From the NCBI GenBank assembly GCA_016126025.1, contig JAEFDA010000020.1, forward strand, positions 1-11,936: DNA of 11,936 nt, given 5' to 3'. Within the stretch, counting starts at the first letter, position 1, and each line of letters opens with the position of its first letter. This document shows, piece after piece, positions 4,867 through 11,254 of this stretch. The stretch is from Nitrososphaerota archaeon. GTDB lineage: Archaea; Thermoproteota; Nitrososphaeria; Nitrososphaerales; Nitrosopumilaceae. A model generated the notes under the pieces. It searched no databases, was not told the origin of the DNA, and worked only from the letters and a program-made list of their open reading frames with translations. The translations under genes and the position numbers were made by a program.

Positions 4867-6189
4867 ATGCTGGACAGCCTCCGCGGCAGCCTGCGGGGCG
4901 CGGTGGGGCGCATAGTAAAGTCGCAGGGCGTGGACGCAGACCTGATCAAGGCGCTCAAGAAGGACGTGCAGAGGGCGCTCCTGCTCTCGGACGTGGACGC
5001 CGCCCTGACGGTGGAGATAACGGGAAGATTGGAGAAGAGGGCCCTGGAGGAGACGCCGCCCCCGGGCCTGTCCCGGAAGAACCATGTGGTCACCATACTG
5101 TATGAGGAGCTCTCCTCGCTGCTGGGCGAGGAGCACGCCCTGCCGCTGAAACCGGAGGGGACCACCAGGATACTGCTTCTGGGGATACAGGGGAGCGGCA
5201 AGACCACCACCTGCGCCAAGCTGGCCAAACTGCTCGCCGGGCAGGGCCGCCAGGTGGGCGTCATAGGGGCGGACAACTACCGGCCCGGGGCCTTGGTCCA
5301 GCTGAGGACGATGTGCGAAAAGTCAAAGACGGAGGTGTATGGGAACGACTCGGGGGCGCAGTCCGACGATATAGTGCGGGAGGGACTGGAGCACTTTGGG
5401 GATTCTCGTGACACAATCATAATCGACACGGCCGGCCGCCACAAGGAGGAGGGGGATCTCCTGGAGGAGATGAAACGCATTAGCCGCGTGGCCCGGCCGG
5501 ACGTCTCGCTGCTGGTCGTAGACGGGACCATAGGCCAGCAGTGCCACCGGCAGGCCGCGGCATTCCATGGTACGGTGCCGGTGGGCGGCATCGTGGTGAC
5601 CAAGCTGGACAGCTCCGGCAAGGGGGGCGGGGCCCTGGCGGCCGCCGCGGCGACGGGCGCCCGCATCATGTTCGTGAGCAACGGGGAGAGGGTGGACGAC
5701 CTGGCGCCGTTCTCGCCCACCCGGTTCGTGGGGCGGATGCTGGGCATGGGGGACGTCCGGGCCGTGCTGGACCTGGCCAAGAAGCTGGAGGGCCAGATGG
5801 ATGACGACCGCGCCAAGAGGATATACCGGGGCAAGATGACGCTGATGGACTTTCTGAACGAGCTGGTAAACGTGCAGAATGCCGGCTCCATGAAGGACCT
5901 GCTGGAGAGCATGCCGGGGATGGCCGGCAAGATGTCCGACCAGAGCATGGCCCAGGCAGAGGAGAACATCGAGAAGTGGCGGTATATAGTGCAGAGCATG
6001 ACCGAGGAGGAGCAGTCCCGGCCGGACATACTGAACCGCTCCCGCATAACGCGGATAGCGAGGGGCTCGGGCTGCACCGCGCGCGACGTCAAGACGCTCC
6101 TCAAGCAGTTCGAGCACACCAGAAACATAATCAAGTCCAACAAGGGCCGCAAGATGCAGGATATGCTGCGCCGGATGGGCATGGGGTGA
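4867..6189 (+). CDS. srp54: Signal recognition particle GTPase SRP54
   Basis: A 440-residue SRP54, which binds signal sequences and SRP RNA and directs ribosomes to the membrane through FtsY. The N domain is at about residues 1-95. The G domain has G1 GIQGSGKTT (106-114), DNYRPGA (136-142), G3 DTAGR (187-191), G4 TKLD (245-248) and a closing-loop SNGERVDDLAPF. The M domain runs from about 300 to 440, methionine-rich with the RNA-binding SRITRIARGSG (392-402). Length is normal for archaea. DNYRPGA replaces the more usual DTYRPAA-type motif. The ATG lies one base after the previous stop and the stop overlaps the pus10 ATG, so translation is probably coupled. Confidence 0.97.
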   Translation: MLDSLRGSLRGAVGRIVKSQGVDADLIKALKKDVQRALLLSDVDAALTVEITGRLEKRALEETPPPGLSRKNHVVTILYEELSSLLGEEHALPLKPEGTTRILLLGIQGSGKTTTCAKLAKLLAGQGRQVGVIGADNYRPGALVQLRTMCEKSKTEVYGNDSGAQSDDIVREGLEHFGDSRDTIIIDTAGRHKEEGDLLEEMKRISRVARPDVSLLVVDGTIGQQCHRQAAAFHGTVPVGGIVVTKLDSSGKGGGALAAAAATGARIMFVSNGERVDDLAPFSPTRFVGRMLGMGDVRAVLDLAKKLEGQMDDDRAKRIYRGKMTLMDFLNELVNVQNAGSMKDLLESMPGMAGKMSDQSMAQAEENIEKWRYIVQSMTEEEQSRPDILNRSRITRIARGSGCTARDVKTLLKQFEHTRNIIKSNKGRKMQDMLRRMGMG

Positions 6190-7289
6190 TGGGCGGCCCG
6201 GCCAAGGACGCCCGGGCCATACACCCGGAGCTGGGCCTGTGTCGCAGTTGCTTGGGGAGGGTGGCATCCCGGAGGCGGGGCCCGCCCCGCCCGCTGGACC
6301 CGGACCTGGCCGCCGAGTGCTTCGTGTGCCGGGGACTGATGGACGGGCTGGGGAGGCTGGCCGAGGTGGCTCTGGACCGCATATCGGGGTACGACTATGA
6401 GACGTTTACGGTGGGGGCGACGCTGAAGCCGTCGGTGCTGGACCGCGACGACTACATCCGATCCCGGACGGGGGCGGCGGGGGCCGCCTCCATAAAGTCG
6501 GCCCTGACCGGGGAGGTGGGGCGCATGATGTCCCGCCGCACCAAGAAGAGGGTGGACCGTGCCGACCCCGACCTCACCGTACTGCTGGACACGCGGTTCG
6601 GATCCTGCGAGGTCCGCTCCCGCCCCGTAGTGGTATACATGCGGTACACCAAGACCCGCCGGGGCGTGCCTCAGAAGCGCATTGCATGTGGTTCGTGCGA
6701 CGGAAGGGGGTGCGGCGAATGCGGATTCTCCGGGTCTGGGCCCAGTATAGAGGGGGTGCTGGCCGGGTACCTGCTGGAGAGGCTGGGGGGCGCCGACGTG
6801 CGGTTCACCTGGGTGGGGGGAGAGGACCGCGACAGCCTGGTCCTGGGCCGGGGCCGGCCAGTGTATGCCCGGGTGCGCAACCCGGCGAGATCCGCCGCCG
6901 CCCTGCCGGAGTCCACATCGCTGGACGGCGTGGAGGCGTCGGGGATGCGGGCGGCCGCCGGCGTGCCCGCCCGGCTCCCCCCGTTCCGCTCTATGGTGCG
7001 TATTGTGGTGCGGTTCGGGGGGGAGCCGGACCTGAGGCTCATCAGGACGCTGGCCGGCCGGGTACTGGTGGCGACCGGCCCGGGGCGGCCGTCTACCAAG
7101 GAGGTGGGTTCGGTGCGCTACCGGCGCATGTCCGCCGACTCGTTCCGGATGGATGCGGAGGTGGAGGGGGGGACGCCCATAAAGCGGCTGGTGAGCGGCG
7201 AGGGCGTGGAGCCGTCGGTCAGCTCCGTCCTGGGGACCGAGTGCGCATGCGCCCGGTTCGACTTTCTAGATATAATTGGGAACAGTTAA
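6189..7289 (+). CDS. pus10: tRNA pseudouridine synthase Pus10
   Basis: A 366-residue Pus10, the archaeal enzyme that makes pseudouridine 55 (and often 54) in the T loop of tRNA. The N-terminal part carries a zinc site C18-x2-C21 ... C45-x2-C48. The catalytic motif is GGEDRDSLVLGRGRPV (210-225), with D215 the expected nucleophile. A second cysteine cluster, CGSCDGRGCGEC (167-178), has two CxxC pairs. The C-terminal IKRLVSGEGVEPSVSSVLGT is typical of the family. The ATG overlaps the srp54 stop (TGATG). The frame is open far upstream inside srp54, but that stretch is out of frame with srp54 and not Pus10-like. It is somewhat shorter than many euryarchaeal homologues. Confidence 0.93.
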   Translation: MGGPAKDARAIHPELGLCRSCLGRVASRRRGPPRPLDPDLAAECFVCRGLMDGLGRLAEVALDRISGYDYETFTVGATLKPSVLDRDDYIRSRTGAAGAASIKSALTGEVGRMMSRRTKKRVDRADPDLTVLLDTRFGSCEVRSRPVVVYMRYTKTRRGVPQKRIACGSCDGRGCGECGFSGSGPSIEGVLAGYLLERLGGADVRFTWVGGEDRDSLVLGRGRPVYARVRNPARSAAALPESTSLDGVEASGMRAAAGVPARLPPFRSMVRIVVRFGGEPDLRLIRTLAGRVLVATGPGRPSTKEVGSVRYRRMSADSFRMDAEVEGGTPIKRLVSGEGVEPSVSSVLGTECACARFDFLDIIGNS

Positions 7290-7313
7290 CAAAGGGGCCC
7301 CGGGCGTGCCCGC

Positions 7314-7409
7314 ATGCCGCTGAGAAAGAAGGGAAAGCACAAGAGGTGGGCCGACCAGAGGGCCGACCGCCGGCGCACCAAAAAGTCCAAGGCCGGCAAG
7401 GCCCGCTGA
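7314..7409 (+). CDS. 31-residue strongly basic protein
   Basis: An ORF of 31 residues (MPLRKKGKHKRWADQRADRR...KAGKAR) in which about half the residues are Lys or Arg, with one Trp and no Cys. It starts 24 bases after pus10 on the same strand. Composition and position in a translation-related cluster suggest a ribosome-associated or RNA-binding peptide. It recalls tiny eukaryal/archaeal ribosomal proteins such as eL41 in character, but I cannot align it and do not claim identity. No hydrophobic stretch. A GTTAACAAAG run lies about 26 bases upstream, or it may simply be co-transcribed with pus10. Confidence 0.55.
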   Translation: MPLRKKGKHKRWADQRADRRRTKKSKAGKAR

Positions 7410-7777
7410 CGGTCTTGCCCAGGAATGAGTTCCACGAGGCCCTCTAGGGACCAAAAGGCACTCAGGTCGGCCGATCGTTGATCAGGCAAGAACGAGTCTG
7501 CCAAGACTTGCCCATCTGAGTGCGCCGCCTCGGCTACACGATCACATCCGACCATTACGATGACACCGAGACTGCCACGCGACTCGGTTCCGGCAAAAAC
7601 TGTCCAACCGGGAACCGATTCCGGCCGTTTCATTCAATTGGGTGAGTTCCCACCTTCGGGACTTGTCCAGAAAGGTGAAACGGCGCCTAGCGACGCAATC
7701 TTCTCTGGTTCGCGGCCTGTTTCGGGCAGATTTCGGCAGGAACGGTCCGCTCTAGTGCCCATGTTGCCACGGATGCA
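7410..7777. other. Non-coding stretch with a series of hairpins
   Basis: No convincing protein gene. Three successive inverted repeats stand out. GCACTCAG (7458-7465) pairs with CTGAGTGC (7516-7523) and encloses GGCAAG/CTTGCC (7485-7490, 7507-7512). CGGTTCCGG (7585-7593) pairs with CCGGGAACCG (7608-7617) with one bulge. GCCGTTTCA (7624-7632) pairs perfectly with TGAAACGGC (7676-7684) around an inner stem AGTTCCC/GGGACT. Such a series could be a structured RNA. I looked for SRP RNA and RNase P RNA core motifs and did not find them. Confidence 0.45.
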
Positions 7778-7970
7778 TAGTACTGGCAAAAAAGAACGGA
7801 AAAACGAGCGGTGGACCGAAAAACACAGATCGACCATTCTTCCCCAGACACCAATTCCAAAGGCGGCACCGGCAAGGAGGGGGGAAGAGCACCCGCCCGG
7901 CGTGCGGCTGCCCGAACCGGAAGAGACGTACAGGCGCGGGCGCCCCGGCAAGTCCAGGGGTAGGCTGTAG
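7778..7970 (+). mobile_element. Solo 5' end of an IS630-like element with a transposase fragment
   Basis: It begins with TAGTACTGGCAAAAAAGAAC, matching the left inverted repeat of the element at 8620 (TAGTACTGACCATCAAGAAT). The following frame reads PKAAPARRGEEHPP, VRLPEPEETYRRG and GKSRGRL before a stop. That aligns with PKAVLVKMREEYLP, APLAELREMHRRE and DKSKERL of the transposase pseudogene. The rest of the transposase and the right end are absent, so this is a truncated, independently decayed copy. Confidence 0.65.
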
Positions 7971-8227
7971 GCGGCCGTTTATCTCCACGAGTGTGAGTGG
8001 TTTGCTTGTTGCTCGTTCCGGCGCACCCAAGGTCCCGATCGAATTCTTTTTCGGAAAATGCCCACACTTGCCCCAAAATAACCCCGCAGCATCCTACTGA
8101 TCCCATGCGGCAGCGCGCTCCGATGTTGTTGGGCGTGACCGCGCTGCCGGCTTTGGATCCTCTCCGTACATCAACACGCGCCCGCCTCAGACGTTCCAGT
8201 CCGCGAAAAACAGAAAAGCTGGCATGA
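7971..8227. other. Non-coding stretch after the solo IS end
   Basis: No supported gene; frames on both strands lack motifs and promoter spacing. The only clear structure is the long hairpin at 8099-8159. Confidence 0.45.
8099..8159. repeat. Long hairpin (10-bp perfect stem plus outer stem)
   Basis: CGGCAGCGCG (8108-8117) pairs perfectly with CGCGCTGCCG (8140-8149) around a 22-base loop. An outer GATCC (8099-8103) pairs with GGATC (8155-8159). It lies downstream of the minus-strand gene at 8228-8326 and could end or stabilise its transcript. Confidence 0.5.
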
Positions 8228-8326
8228 TCAGGATTCGATGGCCTCAATGGCCTTCCGTGCAATGGCGGCCACCTCCGGATCGTCGGTTCGCTTCTCGATC
8301 TCGCGAAGCTCTTCTACGCGTCCCAT
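8228..8326 (-). CDS. Tiny helical protein, unknown function
   Basis: A 32-residue ORF (MGRVEELREIEKRTDD, then PEVAAIARKAIEAIES) predicting two short amphipathic helices. A well-formed TATA (GTTTATTAAA on the gene strand) is centred about 26 bases upstream of the ATG, the best promoter spacing in the accessory region and the main reason to accept so short a gene. It is divergent from the 56-residue gene at 8368. Family not recognised. Confidence 0.5.
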   Translation of the reverse strand: MGRVEELREIEKRTDDPEVAAIARKAIEAIES

Positions 8327-8347
8327 ACCGCTACATACTACCAACGC

Positions 8348-8357
8348 TTTAATAAAC
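8348..8357 (-). promoter_or_regulatory. TATA box of the tiny gene at 8228-8326
   Basis: GTTTATTAAA on the minus strand is centred at 8352, 26 bases from the ATG at 8326. The motif is nearly symmetrical (TTTAATAAA), but on the plus strand it lies only 12-15 bases before the ATGs at 8365 and 8368. Confidence 0.55.
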
Positions 8358-8367
8358 TTCTTGTATG

Positions 8368-8538
8368 ATGGTACATGAATTAAATTTGGAAGACCACACC
8401 AAGAAAGATATACGCCGCATTTACGAGATTGTCATGGACGAGTTGGAAGTGGCGCAGGAGGCACACAGTGAGGCAGCAGCCCGGGTGACACGACTTACCG
8501 AAGTAGCCAATACGCTTCGTAATATGATTGATTCATGA
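8368..8538 (+). CDS. Small coiled-coil protein, unknown function
   Basis: A 56-residue ORF (MVHELNLEDHTKKDIRRIYE...) with a central alanine/glutamate-rich helix (MDELEVAQEAHSEAAARV) and no proline or glycine. A second in-frame ATG lies one codon upstream, at 8365. It is divergent from the tiny gene at 8228-8326 with a 40-base gap and lies 80 bases before the IS630-like element. It resembles the small helical proteins at 3739-4057 in size, charge and helical character, though not in clear sequence. Family not recognised. Codon use (CGC, ATT, ACC) is unlike the conserved genes. Confidence 0.55.
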   Translation: MVHELNLEDHTKKDIRRIYEIVMDELEVAQEAHSEAAARVTRLTEVANTLRNMIDS

Positions 8539-8617
8539 TATGTGGTTGTGGCCGGACATGCGCCAGTTGCTACAGGCTGATCTCATCACAGGATACTCAA
8601 GTCTGCCACGGTCTGCG

Positions 8618-8644
8618 TAGTACTGACCATCAAGAATGGAAAAC
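8618..8644 (+). repeat. Left terminal inverted repeat of the IS630-like element
   Basis: TAGTACTGACCATCAAGAAT followed by GGAAAAC. It matches the complement of 9882-9908 at all but three positions. The outer TA is probably the duplicated target. Confidence 0.85.
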
Positions 8645-8686
8645 AGATGACCAAAAAACTTAGATCCCCCGTCCCCCCGGACTCCT

Positions 8687-9725
8687 GTGCCAAAGGCAGT
8701 GCTGGTAAAGATGAGAGAAGAGTACCTTCCCGGCGCGCCGCTGGCCGAACTCAGGGAGATGCACAGGCGCGAGCCCTCCGACAAATCCAAGGAAAGGTTG
8801 CAGGTGGCCATACTCAGAAAGCCGGATGAGCTGCTCGAGAAGATGGCCGACATGATGGGGCGCGGGGTAGGCACCATCCACAGGTGGCTGTCTAGGATGG
8901 AGCGCGAAGGGCCGGAGGACAGGAATGATAACAAGAGTCCGGGCAGGCCGCGTCTCCTGAGCCCAGAGCAGGAGCGTGCCATCGAGGAGGATCTCGCTGA
9001 GTCGACACGTGGGAGCGGCTTGCTGCGGCAGCTGTAGCGCTAGGATGGCCGCTAGGCGCATACCGGAACGGTTCGATATACCGTGTGGACGGAGGTCGGC
9101 CCTGAGGCTGGCCCACGGCTGGGTTTTCGGTCAGAAAGCCACGGCGCGTCCCACACAACGGAGCCACGCCATAGGCGCAGAAGGCGTTCACCGAGAGGGG
9201 AGGGAAGACTACCGCAGGATGGAGGGCTGGGAACCGCATGGCCGTGGCCGTCGACGCGTCCACATTGCGCAACTCGCCGGTGTCTTATAGAGGGCTCAGG
9301 CACCGGGCGGAAGGGCCACGGTATCCGTCAACTACTCCAAAAAACCCATCCATGTGGTCGGGGCCCTGGGAGGAGACATGCTGGAGCTGCAGTTCCATGA
9401 CAACTTGGCGGCGGGCAGTTACATAGCGCTTGCAGGGCACCTGCGCATGCGTTACAGAAATATGGGCATTCTGGCGGACAATGCGGGCGTCCTCACCGGC
9501 TGTACTATGCGCAAGTACCTGGCCGATGCGGACGGCAACGTGGAGATACTGTACCTGCCGCCCCGCACCCACATCTCAACCCCATAGAGGCCGAAATGGC
9601 AGGAGATCAAGGCTGCCATCGCCAGCATCTTCGATCTGGACAAGATGCGGGATGCCATCAGGCAGATGATCCGCAACGAAGAGATGCCGACAGTCAAGAT
9701 GCTTGAGCGGCTGCTGCCCGGATAG
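8687..9725 (+). pseudogene. IS630-family transposase, frameshifted
   Basis: From a GTG at 8687 the N-terminal helix-turn-helix part reads through DLAESTRGSG and stops at 9037. The homologous path continues in other frames: MAARRIPERFDIPCGRRSAL (from 9044), AVAVDASTLRNSPVSYRGLR (about 9238-9302), then ATVSVNYSKKPIHVVGALGG (from about 9317), ILADNAGV, YLPPRTH and finally LNPIEAE/WQEIKAAIASIFDL to a TAG at 9723-9725. DAST, LADN and NPIEAEWQ supply the likely DDE-type catalytic positions. At least four shifts are visible, including an extra A in the final E-W motif. The DDE residues survive, but on separate frames. Confidence 0.85.
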
Positions 9726-9740
9726 GCGGTCCGGTAACCA

Positions 9741-9890
9741 TCATCCCGGACTCCATGGCACACGGAAGCGGCTCAGCCGACATACGTTTCCAGTGAGCCA
9801 AGCCCGCGGATCTCCACCGTCCGCAATTACCTTGATGTCTGAGGTGAGGAGATCTATACCTTCTCTTTCTGCCCGTTCCCCGTTTTCCAT
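9741..9890 (-). CDS. Small ORF inside the IS, starting in its right inverted repeat
   Basis: A 49-residue frame on the strand opposite the transposase: MENGERAEREGIDLLTSDIK continuing IADGGDPRAWLTGN to the stop at 9741. The first half has a protein-like pattern. The ATG lies in the inverted repeat itself (AAGAATGGAAAAC). In the left repeat the same ATG leads to a stop after three codons. It may be a passenger gene, a leftover of host DNA captured by the element, or chance. Family not recognised; no good TATA box. Confidence 0.3.
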   Translation of the reverse strand: MENGERAEREGIDLLTSDIKVIADGGDPRAWLTGNVCRLSRFRVPWSPG

Positions 9891-9908
9891 TCTTTATGAC
9901 CAGTACTA
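9882..9908 (-). repeat. Right terminal inverted repeat of the IS630-like element
   Basis: Its complement reads TAGTACTGGTCATAAAGAAT then GGAAAAC, matching the left end with three differences. It is followed by the presumed TA target duplication. Confidence 0.85.
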
Positions 9909-9918
9909 TTCCACGGAT

Positions 9919-10203
9919 CTATTCGGCGGGACGGTTCAAGTCACCAAAACGCACCCGGATCGCTGAACTGCCGTCAATGTGCCCTGGAATGGCCTTCACG
10001 TGAAGGCTGGGGCGCGGGGACAGTGGCTGCTCCCCGTACGGAAGATGCTGCGCTAGGGCGTCTGTGAACTGCCCAAAACCGCCGCCGGATGTCGCCGGAA
10101 ATGGCTTCGGTCCAGATCCGGAACGGGCAAGCACGTATTTGTTAGGCTCGAACCTTAGGCCGATCCATCCCCGTACGTCCCTGGATTTTGGACAGGCCTT
10201 CCG
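9919..10203 (-). pseudogene. Fragment of an unrecognised gene next to the IS
   Basis: A frame open from 10203 to a TAG at 9919-9921 reads RGWIGLRFEPNKYVLARSGS, PKPFPATSGGGFGQFTDALA, HLPYGEQPLSPRP and AIRVRFGDLNRPAE. It looks protein-like, but an in-frame TAG lies just upstream (10204-10206) and the only start is a GTG at 10134, which would cut off the better-looking beginning. The stop is 10 bases from the IS right repeat. I read it as a broken or IS-truncated gene. Codon use (CGT, ATT, CCG) differs from the conserved genes. Family not recognised. Confidence 0.35.
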
Positions 10204-10245
10204 CTAACTCAAGATTTTTTACGCCGCCGAGATCGAGACACGGTG

Positions 10246-10953
10246 ATGGATCCGCTGGCCCGGCTGAAGGAGGCGCGCCTACAGGGTGTCCTGCCCGACA
10301 AGGTGTGCGACTTGGTGCTGCGGCGCTTTGCAGGAATAGTGGTACCGGGCATAGACCGCATCGAGCGCACCACGGGGCTGGCCTATCCGGCGGCCTACGT
10401 GGAGCCGGCCGCCGTGATATCGCCGGCCGCCCAGTTCGGGTACGGCGTGCTCTTCGCCAGGACGGTTCCGGTGGTGGTGGAGGGCGACTTCAGCGTTGTG
10501 GTGCAGATATCGGCGCCGCTGGTGGCGTACGGCCTGAAGGGGGCAGTCCACGCCGTACTCTCGCACGAGTTCCTGCACTATCTGGAGCTGATGAGGCGGA
10601 TACACCGGGGGGACCTGCTCTCCGACGAGATAACGGGCAACCTCTTTGAGAGCGTGTACGCCGACGAGTCCCGCACTCTGGAGCCGGGCGCCGTCTTCGA
10701 CGACCGGACCCTGGTGTCCCACATAAGAAAGAGGTTCGGCGCCGGCTTCCGTGATTCCCGGCTGGAGAAGAAGGTGGTGGAGCAGTGGATAAACCGCGGA
10801 CTTCCAAAGATCAGCGTGCTGCCGGACATGAACACGGCCAGCATACCAGCCGAGTCGCTCTCGTCGGTGCGCCTGCCCCTGGAGACGGCCCAGAGGCTGG
10901 AGGAGATGTACCAGAAGAGCGTGAGCATACGCTCCCGTAGGCGGCTGTACTGA
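10246..10953 (+). CDS. Putative zinc metallopeptidase-like protein (HExxH)
   Basis: A 235-residue protein with the zinc-binding signature SHEFLHYLEL (HEFLH at 107-111), preceded by a helix (LKGAVHAVL). Acidic residues that could give a third ligand follow (SDEITGNLFESVYADES, 126-142). The N-terminal domain (about 45-100) is mostly beta. There is no signal peptide or membrane segment, so it should be cytoplasmic. An in-frame GTG lies one codon upstream, at 10243; the ATG was chosen. A T-rich run (ATTTTTTA) lies about 28 bases upstream. Codon use is native (ATA, AGG). Peptidase activity is inferred from HExxH alone; substrate unknown. It converges on tRNA-Pro with one base between them. Confidence 0.75.
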   Translation: MDPLARLKEARLQGVLPDKVCDLVLRRFAGIVVPGIDRIERTTGLAYPAAYVEPAAVISPAAQFGYGVLFARTVPVVVEGDFSVVVQISAPLVAYGLKGAVHAVLSHEFLHYLELMRRIHRGDLLSDEITGNLFESVYADESRTLEPGAVFDDRTLVSHIRKRFGAGFRDSRLEKKVVEQWINRGLPKISVLPDMNTASIPAESLSSVRLPLETAQRLEEMYQKSVSIRSRRRLY

Positions 10954-10954
10954 A

Positions 10955-11028
10955 TGGGATTGGCAGGATTCGAACCTGCGACCCCTGGTACCCAAAACCA
11001 GAATCATGCCAAGCTAGACTACAATCCC
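10955..11028 (-). tRNA. tRNA-Pro (anticodon TGG)
   Basis: The acceptor is GGGATTG with CAATCCC, discriminator A. The anticodon stem is CTGGT with ACCAG around the loop TTTGGGT, and the T arm is GCAGG-TTCGAAT-CCTGC. Anticodon TGG reads CCA (Pro). The mature length is 74 with no intron, and CCA is not encoded. Confidence 0.95.
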
Positions 11029-11051
11029 CGAGGGGGACGTGCAGGGGCAGG

Positions 11052-11060
11052 CAATTTATG
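11052..11060 (-). promoter_or_regulatory. TATA-like box of tRNA-Pro
   Basis: CATAAATTG on the minus strand is centred about 28 bases upstream of the tRNA-Pro 5' end. Read on the plus strand it lies about 31 bases before the small ORF at 11087 and might serve both. Confidence 0.45.
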
Positions 11061-11086
11061 TCTGGTGAGGATGAGACAGCATATCC

Positions 11087-11236
11087 ATGCAAGGTGACGG
11101 CCAGGGCCGGCCTCCGGTGCTGTATGCTGATATGTCAAGGTATTTTGGCTTAGCCAGGGCCATGCTGAAGGGTATGGAGCGAATATGCGGTCTGGCACCC
11201 GAATTTCTGGCGATGGCAGATCAGAAAAAGTTGTAA
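11087..11236 (+). CDS. Small ORF, unknown function
   Basis: A 49-residue frame: MQGDGQGRPPVLYADMSRYF, then LARAMLKGMERICGLAPEFL and a lysine-rich end. The C-terminal two thirds predict an amphipathic helix. It shares a Y-x-D-M-S start-of-helix motif and the spacing of Leu-Ala and terminal Lys-Lys with the next ORF, suggesting a diverged duplication. An AT-rich patch lies about 31 bases upstream. Family not recognised; modest support. Confidence 0.4.
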   Translation: MQGDGQGRPPVLYADMSRYFGLARAMLKGMERICGLAPEFLAMADQKKL

Positions 11237-11254
11237 TAAGCGCCGCATGCCATA

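Larger units (their letters stand above)
8620..9906 (+). mobile_element. IS630-family-like insertion sequence, complete but decayed
   Basis: The element is 1287 bp long and bounded by matching inverted repeats, with TA on both outer sides (8618-8619 and 9907-9908). IS630/Tc1/mariner elements duplicate TA, so this fits. It contains one transposase reading path with several frameshifts (8687-9725) and an unusually long 156-base stretch between the transposase stop and the right inverted repeat. That stretch holds a small opposing ORF (9741-9890). The element cannot make its own intact transposase unless frames are restored. Confidence 0.85.

Noticed and set aside
4303..5276. Minus-strand frames opposite 4425-4865 and the start of srp54
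   Set aside because: Proline/serine/arginine-rich shadow frames without motifs; the plus strand has the TATA box, tight gene spacing and a recognisable SRP54.
5277..6267. Two long minus-strand frames opposite srp54
   Set aside because: They mirror the coding strand of an unambiguous SRP54; long antisense frames are expected in high-GC genes.
7458..7684. Identification of the hairpin cluster as SRP RNA or RNase P RNA
   Set aside because: The closeness of srp54 made it tempting, but I could not find the helix 8 or P4 core sequences on either strand.
7687..8262. Long 191-codon frame on the minus strand
   Set aside because: It crosses the IS remnant antisense and overlaps the tiny gene at 8228-8326. 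It has a cysteine/arginine/serine-rich, unstructured composition and no promoter spacing; typical of chance frames in GC-rich DNA.
10279..11007. 242-codon minus-strand frame opposite the HExxH gene
   Set aside because: It runs through tRNA-Pro and has no promoter. The plus-strand frame has native codon bias and the HEFLH motif.
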